Below are positions 37,213 to 47,800 of a DNA stretch of 64,000 nt, piece after piece; the stretch's first letter is position 1; each line of letters begins with the position of its first letter. The notes below the pieces were generated by a model, which made no database searches, was not told where the DNA came from, and worked only from the letters and a program-made list of their open reading frames with translations. This DNA is from Miscanthus floridulus (Eukaryota; Streptophyta; Magnoliopsida; Poales; Poaceae), in assembly GCF_019320115.1 (NCBI RefSeq), contig NC_089598.1:32941983-33005982 (forward strand), in the 5' to 3' direction. A program made the translations under genes and the position numbers.

Positions 37213-38538
37213 TGTAGGAGACCGTGACGCCTAAGAGGGGGGGTGAATTAGGCACATAAAATTATAACTCTAAACTATGGCCTTTTTTCTAACCTTAGCA
37301 AAAGCTATGCAAAAGATAAACTATCTAAATGTGCAACTATGGTTTTGCTAGTGTGTTGCTAAAGAGCAAGGTAGAGATATGCAAACTCCCGTCGATGACT
37401 CCGGTATTTTTACCGAGGTATCGAGAAGCAAGCAAGCTTCTCCCTAGTCCTCGTTGGAGCCCATCGCAAGGAATCCCTCGCAAGGGCCAAGCTCCTAGTC
37501 AGGTAACTCCGTGGATAGCCTCGGGCCTTTCCCACACGTAAGTGGGTCTCCGACGTGCCTTCCGGCAAGCCTCTCCCGGATGCTCCCCGCCGTCTTCACT
37601 ATCAAGCTTCCGGCCGAAACGCCGTAGGCCTTGTTCCCTCCAGTACACGGCGGCGGCCACACCACAACCGCGGTTAGTGTGATCTCACAAGACTATAAGC
37701 CCCTCCGATGTACAATAATGGTGTGCGAAAGCATCGAGTAGTAAGAGGTATGCAAACCTCACTAAACACTAGGCCTAAACCTAGAGCAAGCGCATAAGCG
37801 GTGGCCTAATCAACCTAAGCACTTCGTAAAGCACTTACGCTAATCACCTAATGAATCACTAAGCACTATGCAAGTGGAGATCACTAAAATAGTGTATCAA
37901 CACCCTTGATATGTTTCCTTAGCTCCATACTCATTTGGCCGGTTGGGGTTGTATTTATAAGCCTCACTGAGAAAGTAGCCGTTGGGGACGAAATTCCACT
38001 TTTCTGCTACTGACCGGACGCTGATCACATCCTGACCGGACACGTCCGGTCGTCCCGACCGTTAGAGCCGCGATCAACTGATCGGACGCTGCCAGCGTCC
38101 GATCACATGCCACCGAATGCGTCCGGTCGCATTTTTGCTGATCTAGAACCTCTCTGTACTCGACCAGACTCTATTGTCCTGCATCCGGTCACTGTTGCTG
38201 TCGAGCCTCTTGATCGGGGCGTCCGGTCACTGTGCTACCAGCTTTCGGTCCAGCGTTCGGTCACTTCTGCGAGCTCGTTTCTTTGTGATCTTGCGTACGG
38301 CTTGGTTCCTATCTTCATACTTGGACTTTCCTTGATATCTTAGGTCTTCTCTTGTGCTTCTAAGGTCTTGCTTATGGTGTTGATCATCGAATCATCATGT
38401 CGCCTTTGTCCAAATCATGTCTTGCATCCTATTGAACTACAAAACAATCACTTGCAAATTCATTAGTCCAATTTGGTTGTGTTGATCATCAAATACCAAA
38501 ATCCAAAGTAAATGGGTCAAGGGTCCATTTTCCTTACA
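37213..38538 (-). repeat. LTR of the gag-only SIRE element (3' in element sense)
   Basis: On the plus strand it runs from TGTAGGAGACCGTGACG to TTTTCCTTACA. The minus-strand purine tract AAAAAGGGGGAGAT (38539-38552) abuts it. It contains the GTCCGGTC/GACCGGAC cluster at about 38010-38270. Confidence 0.87.
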
Positions 38539-38552
38539 ATCTCCCCCTTTTT

Positions 38553-39780
38553 GGTGATTGATGACAACACGACCAAAACAAATAAATAATAAAAAAATTG
38601 GAATTTAAAAACTATCTACTTGCTAGGATGCAATGTAAGAGGCAAGGTTATATGATGCTAAAAGATATTACTTGTAAGACTAAAAGATACTATATAAAAA
38701 CTTATCATGCCCTTGCAAATGTCCCTATGTGGCATTATGGATTTAAGCCTTGCTTCCTACAAATTCTCCCCATTACATAGACTAATCCATAATCCACTAT
38801 CCTCCCTTTCTCGGACCATTACCACTTGTAGGCCATTACCACTTGTAAATTATTATGATCTAGCTTATGGTCCTATAAATTAATGCTTGCTTTTGGTCCT
38901 CTAAATTCTCCTCCTTTAGAACCAAACACCAAAAAGAAAGACATTAGTAGCATAAGGGAGGGTCAAACTTTGTGAACCTTTGTGTGTAGAGTGGAATAGG
39001 TCATAAAATTTGACTCTCATATTATATAGATTAAGCTCCCCCTAAATATATGCATACATATGATAGAAGGCAAAGCATATGCATAATTAGTAAATTGTTG
39101 CTCAAGGGAATTTAATCTATATAATGCATGGAGAAAGCATATAAACATCAAAATGAAATCAACATGATGATATCAGTTTAGAAATACCACATGTGGAAAC
39201 CAATTTGATTTCTATCACTTGCAATAGGTGGTAGATATTTAAAGTATGATGTTTAACTCCGGGGACTCTATTTTCCTTGCAATGAGACTACTACACATAT
39301 GATAAGCTTGAAAAGGTGTTAGTCTCAAAGCATCCAACTTGTAGAGTAACCTCTCTCTAAATTTGTGCACACAGGTATGGAATACTTGTAGGAAACATGC
39401 ATATTGATTTTAGAATAAAAAATATCACTTGAAAGATGACATCACATGAATGTGAGAGTCATTGTCGAAGGCGATATTTGAGAAAAATTATCTACAATTT
39501 GGACTTTGACAAATATTAGATAAACAATTGTAAGACAAGCTATGTGCCGTGCTCCTAAATAATTTTAAACCATGTAGATTTGCTTCAAGGGTTAAGAATG
39601 AAACCGAGCAAGCCTACTATTAGATATACCTAGTATATGCATGATAAAAGATATAAGCATGCAAATGCAAATATAGGCATGAAAAGTAACTAGATGCTTA
39701 AAAAATATCAATTTATAAGAAATACCACTTGTAGTAAATGCAAATTGATACTACTTGAAGGAAATTGAATCTAGTTACCT
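38553..39780. other. Non-coding stretch of the gag-only SIRE element
   Basis: AT-rich sequence with no supported ORF where protease and polymerase would be expected. TACCACTTGTA-type phrases recur at about 38821, 38838, 39184 and 39724. Confidence 0.6.
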
Positions 39781-42071
39781 AACATGGGAAGGGGAGTTTG
39801 GGTCCATAGTATTCACTAGCCCACTTGGCAATGATTTTGTCCATCATGATACACCCCATGAAATGCATCCATACTTTTGCCAAGTCTTCAAATTCCCCGA
39901 AGTCCATTGGACTTCTCACTTCTCTTTCGGGATCCAAACCTTCTTGGTACTCTTCATGTTGGAAATGATTTCCTTTGGCACCAAAAGTGTTTGACCCCAT
40001 TGTTGGCTTGCTTGTTCACCTTGATGGGCACCACCTTGTCATTTTTCTTCTTCTTCAAGAGATAAGGTGTGGAGGCCTTTTTGTCCACCTTGTTGGTGTA
40101 GGTGTTCGAGAGCTTGCTTGTTTGCTTCTTCTCTTTCTTCTTAGCTCCTCCCCCATTTTTCACCTTGCACTCATAGGACTTGTGGCCTTCCTTGTGGCAC
40201 ACGTAGCAAACCACGGTTTGTCCTTTATCAAGCTTCTTCACTTCCTTGACGATGTTATCTTGATAAAGTTAGGCTTGCTTCGCCTTGCCTTTCTCTTGAG
40301 TCAAGTCCTTGGTGAGGCGAGCTACTTCTTGTTTGAGTTGCTCATTCTCCTTTGCAACCTCTTGTGTGCATGTATCTACAACAACTTTCTCAACACAAAC
40401 TTCGTTGCGCAAAGATGAGTCTAAACATAAATCATTACAAGAAATAGAGGCATCCTTTTTAGACACGTTAAAGATAGAAATTTTCTTTTTAGATGCCTTG
40501 GTGGGGGTTGTACTAACGGCTTCAAAATTAGCAACTTTATTAGTTAGCTCATCACAATATTTGCACATGGTTTTCATTTTAACAAGCAAACTTTTATAAG
40601 CATCTTGTGAGCTAGCTAACTTTTCTTTTAATTTTTCATTTTTCTTTACAAGTTGCTCATCATTGATTGTGCATGTATTTGTTGTTGCACTAGCTTCAAG
40701 TTGCTCAATTTTAGTAGATAGTTCAACATTGAGATTAGCAAAGTTCTCATATTATTCAAGCAAAGTTTTGTATGCTTCTTGTGAACTATCTAGCTTTTCT
40801 TTTAATTTTTCGAGCTTCTTTTGTTGACTAGTGCAAACTTTAGCATAATTAAGATTTTGTTGCACAAGTTCATCATAAGAAGGTATTTCATCATCACTGT
40901 CACTCTCACTAGAGGATGAGCTTTTGTTACCTTGTGCCATAAGGCACATACGAGAAGAGCTTGATGATGAGTGCTTGCGCCCTCGCCCCTTGTGATGGTG
41001 TTCTTCTTCACTTGAAGAATCATCCCAAGACCTTATTCATGTGAGGGCTTGGTTTTTGCATTCCTTCTTCTTTGTCTTGGGTGTGGGCTTGGTTGGACAA
41101 ACTTCCACAAAGTGCCCCAACTCGCCGCATCTATAGCACCCTCTCTTTCTTTGCTCATTTCTTTGATTGGTGAAAATGAGATCTTGGATTTGGATGGACA
41201 CACCCTTAACATTGAGCCATTGGATCATCTTCTCTACCTTGTTGATTAGTTTGATTGATTCTTCATCAAGGTCGAAGGTGGAAGAGGAAGATTGATCATC
41301 TTTACTTGAATCATCATCGTCCTTATCTTCTTCTTCATCTTCACTTGAGGAGCTTGAGCTTGAGCTTATCTCAACTTGCTTGCCCTTCATCTTCTTTTTC
41401 TCGCTACATGCGAGAGCTTTGCCTTTGCTCGATGAAGAGGCTTCGTCTTGACCCATCTTACATGACATTTCAAATATCACTATCTTGCTAATGACTATGC
41501 CCGGTGTCATGGTGCTCAAGTTCTCCATGTTGTGAAGGATGGTGATAATGCTTGCATATTTCTTTTGTGGTAGCACAGAGATGATCTTCTTCACGATGTC
41601 CGCATCATCTAGCTTTGTTAATCCTATTGAGTGGAGCTCATTGATGATTAGATTCAAACGAGAATACATATCACGAACAAGCTCATTATCATTCATTGTA
41701 AAGGAATCATAATTTTGTTTAGCTAGATAATGTTTTTGCTCACGGACATTAGATGTGCCGTCATGGAGCTCTTGGAGTTTTAATCAAATTTCATGTATCG
41801 TATTTAAAGTGAACACTTAGTTAAACACATCCATGCTAAAAGATTCAAACAAGCAATTCTTAGCTATAGCATTGAAATGGATTTCCTTTTCTTCACTCTT
41901 TATGGGTTTATCGGGATTCTTAATGGGTTTTATCCCGTCACGAGTGACTCTCCAAAGTCCTAAATCAACCGCCTCAAGGTAGCAAGCCATTCTAGCTTTA
42001 TAATAGGGGAAATTAGTGTCATCAAAGTGCGGAGGCCTAGAGGTATCCATACGAACCACTCTAAATAGCAT
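39781..42071 (-). pseudogene. gag of the gag-only SIRE element, broken
   Basis: The start is MLFRVVRMDTSRPPHFDDTN at 42071 and the frame runs to 41817. After a stop, the UBN2-like body continues at 41037-41696 (NDNELVRDMYSRLNLIINEL, then ISVLPQKKYASIITIL). It carries the acidic Ser-rich run and the knuckle CYRCGELGHFVEVC (about 41090-41135). A second part (40949-40269) is coiled coil, followed by the knuckle CYVCHKEGHKSYEC (about 40165-40210) and a Lys-rich tail. Stops or shifts occur near 41816, 41036, 40750 and 39954. Confidence 0.83.
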
Positions 42072-42109
42072 TGGCTCAACGGCAGTTAAGCCAAAGGTCC
42101 AAATTGAGC

Positions 42110-42129
42110 CAACCGGCTCTTATACCACT
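42110..42129 (-). other. Primer-binding site of the gag-only SIRE element
   Basis: The minus strand reads AGTGGTATAAGAGCCGGTTG directly after the LTR end. Confidence 0.82.
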
Positions 42130-43386
42130 TGTAGAGGACCGTGACACCTAAGAGGGGGAGGTGAATTAGGCAACTTAAAACTCTAACTCTAAACTATGGC
42201 CTCTTTTTCTAACCTTAGCAAAAGCTATGCAAAAGATAAACTATCTAAATATGCAACTACGGTTTTGCTAGTGTATTGCTATCTCTACCGTAAAAGAAGT
42301 AATGCAATCAATGTAAGTGCGAAAGCTAAAGAGCAAGGTAGAGATATGCAAACTCCCGTCGATAACTCCGGTATTTTTATCGAGGTATCGAGAAGCAAGC
42401 AAGCTTTCCCCTAGTCCTCGTTGGAGCCCCACGCAAGGGCCAAGCTCCCGGTCGGGTAACTCCATGGATAGCCTCGGGCCTTCCCCACGTGCAACTGGGT
42501 CTTCGACGTGCCTTCTGACAAGCCTCTCCCAGATGCTCTCCGCCGTCTTCACTATCAAGCTTCTGGCCAAAACGCCGTAGGCCTTGTTCCCTCCGGTACA
42601 CGGTGGCGGCCACACCACAACCGCGGTTGGTGTGATCTCACAAGACTACAAGCCCCTCCGATGTACAATAATAGTGCGCAAAAGCACCGAGTAGTAAGAG
42701 GTATGCAAACCTCACTAAACACTAGACCTAAACCTAGAGCAAGCGCATAAGCGGTGGTCTAATCAACCTAAGCACTTCGCAAAGCACTTACGCTAATCAC
42801 CTAATGAATCACTAAGCACTATACAAGTAGAGATCACTAAAATAGTGTATCAACACCCTTGATATGTTTCCTCAGCTCCACACACTCATTTGGCCGGTTG
42901 GGGTTGTATTTATAAGCCCCACTGAGAAAGTAGCCGTTGGGGACAAAATCCCACTTTTCTGCTACTGACCAGACGCTGATCACGTCCTGACCGTTAGAGC
43001 TACGATCAACTGATCGGACGCTGCCAGCGTCCGATCACATGCCACCGGACGCGTCCGGTCGCATTTTTGCCGATCTAGAACCTCTCTATACTCGACCGGA
43101 CTCTATTATCCCGCGTCTGGTCGATTTGCTGCTAGCGTCCGGTCACTGTTGCTGTCGAGCCTCTTGATCGGGGCGTCTGGTCACTGTGCTACCAGCTTCC
43201 GGTCACTTCTGCGAGCTCGTTTCTTCACGATCTTGCGTACGGCTTGGTTCCTATCTTCATGCTTGGACTTTGCTTGATATCTTGGGTCTTCTCTTGTGCT
43301 TCTAAGGTCTTGCTTATGGTGTTGATCATCAGATCATCACGTCGCTTTTGTCCAAGTCATGTCTTGCATCCTATTGAACTACAAAG
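42130..43386 (-). repeat. LTR of the gag-only SIRE element (5' in element sense), truncated
   Basis: It matches the left LTR from TGTAGAGGACCGTGACACC up to ATTGAACTACAAA. The homology then stops at 43386 and unrelated GC-rich sequence begins. Confidence 0.87.
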
Positions 43387-44718
43387 CTAAGTCGCGTCAT
43401 CGTCATACAGCAACAGCTACCGTGCCCCCCTCCCCGCCCTCATCCGGCCCGTTGTGGGCCACCCATCGCGGGTGCACTTCTCATCTCGTCGCCGCCATCG
43501 TAGGATCCGCTAAATTCGACCATCTTCCACCATCACGGATGGGTCGATGCGGCCGCGTCACTCGTCCGCGCGCTTCTTCGCCTCCTGCGGCCCATCTTCG
43601 TGGAGTCTTCACGAGCACCGGTTGCGAGGTCTCCCGCTCGCGGCCCGCCTCCATCCACGTCGTCCATGCGGTCCTCCATTCGCCGCCATCCACGCCGTTC
43701 GCGCGCGTCGCCCGTCGACGGAGTCCGCTCTCGTCGCTCATCCACGCCGTCTTCATCAAGCCTTCTGTGCGCGCGTGATTCGCGTGGTCCACCCATGCGT
43801 GCGCCATCCACGTGGCCCGCCTGTGCGCGTATCGTCCACGGTAGGGGCGGAGCCAGGGCAGAGACGCGAGGACACGAGCGCAGGGAGGTGGGGTGCGCTC
43901 GCACATGGTTGCCATGATTGACAGTGATTAAGGAAACTCAACTTGATGATCAAAACGAAGTCCAATTGAACCCAAACTTTTCTTGACCCTTCTCATCGGC
44001 ATGAACTCCAACTTTCATTCTTGTACCAAACATTGCGAAGGGTGGATAACAGCAGCAGATTCCAACTTTCTGTTTGACCCACTTACAAGTTGAATTAGAG
44101 TTTGGTATAAAAACAAAGTTTGTTGTATTCAACTTAGACTGCAACTCTTATTTAAGGCCAAACATCGAAACAGGTACAGAACCTACAGTTTTACCTTAGT
44201 CAAAACAGCCACATGAAAAAGGCTTCAACTAGGGTTTTAGCTAATTTTAAGCACTTTCTCCACATTTTTCAAACATAAACCCTAACTTACTTTTGTTCAA
44301 TAGTTAATTTAGAGTTAGTTGAGCATGAATGCAAGAGTGGATTGACATCACATGTTTAAACTTCATTAGCAAAAGCAATTCAAGCAAGGTTCCAATTCAT
44401 CATTTAATGTAAGTGATTCCAACTTCATGCAACTTCTCATATGATCAGATGAGTTCATGTTTAGGTGATGCACATGAAAAGACATGATTAACATTACACA
44501 TGCGTATTTTTGAGAAGGTTAACATATAAAAAAAACAGTGTTGCCTTTGTCTTTCAAAAAGTTTAAGTTGGGACCTATTTTCAGAGAATCAATCTCAACA
44601 CCTTTGTCACCACTTTAAAAGATTTTGAACTAAAGCTCAGGATCATCACATATCTTGTTTAAGTTGAACCCACTGCTTAGCCTATGATTAGCCTTTGATT
44701 AACACCTGGGGTGTTACA
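43387..44718 (-). repeat. Fragment of a Tekay-type gypsy LTR
   Basis: The right border TTAACACCTGGGGTGTTACA is, on the minus strand, TGTAACACCCCAGG, the start signature of the Tekay-like LTR at 13249 and 24595. The layout (about 530 bp GC-rich, then about 800 bp AT-rich up to the border) copies that of the two full LTRs. The left end is truncated at the SIRE junction. The ORFs in the GC-rich part overlap on several frames and are not supported as genes. Confidence 0.65.
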
Positions 44719-44899
44719 GTAACTACCTACAGTCCTACACATACTCATACCAAGGTCACTTGCATATAACACGCAGATCGCGTTTACCTCACATCGTCCG
44801 TGACATCAGCCACACTCTGGCGCATCAACAGCATCAATTGCTTGGTAGAGAAGGATCAACTTCTACGGTTCTACCCCGTCCTTTTGCATCGCAATGTCA
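44719..44899 (-). other. Likely 3' UTR of the NTMC2T6-like gene with a duplicated segment
   Basis: The segment 44833-44893 duplicates 44899-44952, which covers the last codons and stop. TGCTTGGTAG-GAAGGATCAACTT is shared. No clear polyadenylation signal was recognised. Confidence 0.55.
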
Positions 44900-47800
44900 T
44901 CAAATGCTTGGTAGTGAAGGATCAACTTCCATGCCATTTTTTTGCATCGCAACAACGTCACCTTCCTCATCACTGTGGTGGTCTTCTTTGCTCTTGTCGA
45001 GGCCCTTCTTGCTGAATATGCTCTTTAGGTTATGAGCGGTTTTCCCGGCATGTTTCACCATGTGCACCGCCTTCTTCCTCAGGTGCCTTTTAGTTGGGCT
45101 GTCCAGCTCTTCTCTCTCAGGGCTTTGCTGCTGGTCATCTGGTCTTGACCCCGATCTGTTGGCCCCAGGATCTTGATCGACCACATATGTTACTGAAACC
45201 CTGCTTTCCCCGACCGGCCGAATGTTTGGGTGAGGCACTACACATGGGGAAGCTTCGTCATCATTCTCTTTCCTTGGGCTCCGGTGGAGCACTGCTCCAG
45301 CTAGCTTGCCCAAACCCTTCTTGACCCTGTGGAGGTGGCGGTGCGATTTACTGCTTGTGGCTTCTTCAGTGCTGGAGTCACTTCTATGAGATTCTGACAC
45401 TGATGACCTTGGGCTATCACTACAAGCATCATTCTCCCGGTGAATTTTGGAATCCTGGCACCGGGGACGGCCTTTACGAGGTTCCCATGCACTGGTGACA
45501 TCACTGCCAGGGCGATGCACCCAAACATCGGGCTTTTCTGATCCTTCTATGTCAACTGGCTCAAATTCATCAGACATCTTCTGGAATTCATCAGAAGATC
45601 CACTATGGTTATTCCTGGAGGAGAAACTTGACCTCGGTGTGCTAGCTTCGTCCACCTTATGTATTCCACACTGTTCCTCTTCATCATTAGGAACCTGCAA
45701 GCACAATGAACACATAACACAAGTTGTCACTCAGTCTGAACTTAACTTCAGTTCTAGACTGTATGGAAACATATATGCTGGGTCATGGGCTAAAGGAAAA
45801 TGTATCTAGACTCCTAGTCAGTGTCCAGTGAATAATAAAAGTCAGTCTGATTACCAGGACGAAGTAAAACCTAATCTCACCTTTTCATTTTCTTCTTCAA
45901 GTACAGTTACAGCAATGTGAATCTTCCCTGTCCTTATGTTCTTCAGTGCAATCCATATATCATGCCTTTTTCCACCTCTTAATTTGTTGATGCTTATGGA
46001 ACAATCACTACACACATGACAAGAAAGATACTTTCACTTCTATTTTTGTGATAGTTAATCAGAATGGTAAGAGTTTCCCAACGTGACCTTTGTAAGTACA
46101 AAATGCAATTAGGCATAAAGCAATGGTATGGTACGCACTATTATAATGAAAACTTAGAAACGGTTAATGGAGACCAACCCAAGAGTGTCATCAAAAATGG
46201 GATCCTTATCTCGGACTTGAAGAGAAAGAAGATTGAGTGCTTCCCATGAAGTTATTGGTATTTTAAACTCCTCGAGCCATTTTGGATTAAGAGTTTTCTT
46301 ATGGATCTTTGTTTGAAAACGGTAGGGTCCAAGATGTCCTTTCACATATGGATCAGCTAGTCCTGCACATATATCCAACAATAGGCATTTTCCTGAAAGT
46401 TATCTAAATACAAGTCTTGAACGCTCCACATTAATTCAATAATAACTCATATTACTTATTTTTAACATTTTATAAATACTGCACATACCATTTGGATCAG
46501 ATGGCTTCATATCAGCGCCTTCCAGGATCTCCACTCGAGCATATGCGATAGGTGGCTTCTCATCAACACTAAACCAGTTCTCTGATATACATGGACATCA
46601 ATTTAGAACAATTTCAGACATTTTGCATAGGAATAACTATTAGTGCAAAAGAAAAAACAGTATACTAGTAACAAGAAAGCATGGAAGCTACACTAAGAAG
46701 ACTATGTAATGGCAGAAATAATTTCAATAGATCAAACTGGCCAATTAGCCTCGGGAGTACTCAGTTGGCATGCTTTTTTTTGGGGGCTCCAAAACGAAGG
46801 AGCAGCATAACAGACCAGATTACCTGCAACTAACAAACTTTTCCCCTGTACAGCTGCATGCCTGCATGCATCCATGCAGGCATGGGCTACAAGTCACTGC
46901 ATTTGGGCTTAGGAAACTGAGTGGGCCTAGTAAATTTGAACAGCCAACAAAAATGAATACACCTACTCAAAAAATTTTTTCAAAAAACCTCTTCGAAGAG
47001 GGCAGGAAGCTCCTGCAGTTCACCAAGAATAAGCGAGTTATCCTGGTGTATAAATGAAATTGGGCCTAAAACATCACATTTGCAATACTTTTTGAGGAAA
47101 ACCGGCAAAAATCTAAGCACGACAGCCCAAACGACTAACCCTGAGCACCGTACACATAGCGGCAACCTGCAAATGACGGAGTATGCAGTGCGTCATCACT
47201 GCCGAGCTTGTCACAGAAGTGACCAGCAGCTCCAATTGCCCGAGGCGGACAGCAGCCAAATCCACCAAAACACTGCCACCTACACATAGCTCGCACCAAC
47301 AAACCTAGGATAACACAGCTCGTCATTGTTACCCAGCATCACCACATCATAGCAAGCAGCTCCGACTTCGACCATGCAAACTCAAGCCAGGAGTGAAAGC
47401 AGAGAGCTACAGAGTAGGCAGTGACACTGAGAAGGTGCAGCCTCATAAAGAAAAACCATGCCTGCAAAAAAGTATCGGACACCCCACATGAACCGAACAC
47501 CACCGAGGCAGTGTGGGAACTCCAAACGTATATATGGAGACTATGTGCCGCTCGGAGAACCTTCGACGACACTCAGCTGCACACACCCAGCTCCGGCAAA
47601 GGACGACCAAGCCTTTCACCCAGCAACACCACCTCACCCTCGCACAAAGTTGCTGGGCAGCAACGCACCACCCCACAGCAGCTGCTGATCTTGCGAGCAC
47701 CACTACAAATGCTCCCACAAGCAACAATCGCTGCAAATCCAAGGATGCATGACAGCTGCAACATGAACCCAAGTTTGGGGGCACCACTGCCAGAGACAGG

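Larger units (their letters stand above)
37213..43386 (-). mobile_element. SIRE-related gag-only Copia element, one end lost
   Basis: The left LTR is complete (37213-38538). The right LTR (42130-43386) is cut about 150 bp short. On the minus strand the order is right LTR, primer site, gag, a non-coding stretch, purine tract, left LTR. Protease and all polymerase domains are absent. It follows the truncated SIRE LTR directly at ACCCC; with one end lost the target duplication cannot be tested. Confidence 0.87.

Noticed and set aside
43359..43965. Several 100-145 codon ORFs on both strands
   Set aside because: GC-rich LTR fragment; Arg/Pro/Ala-rich readings in five frames are expected by base composition.
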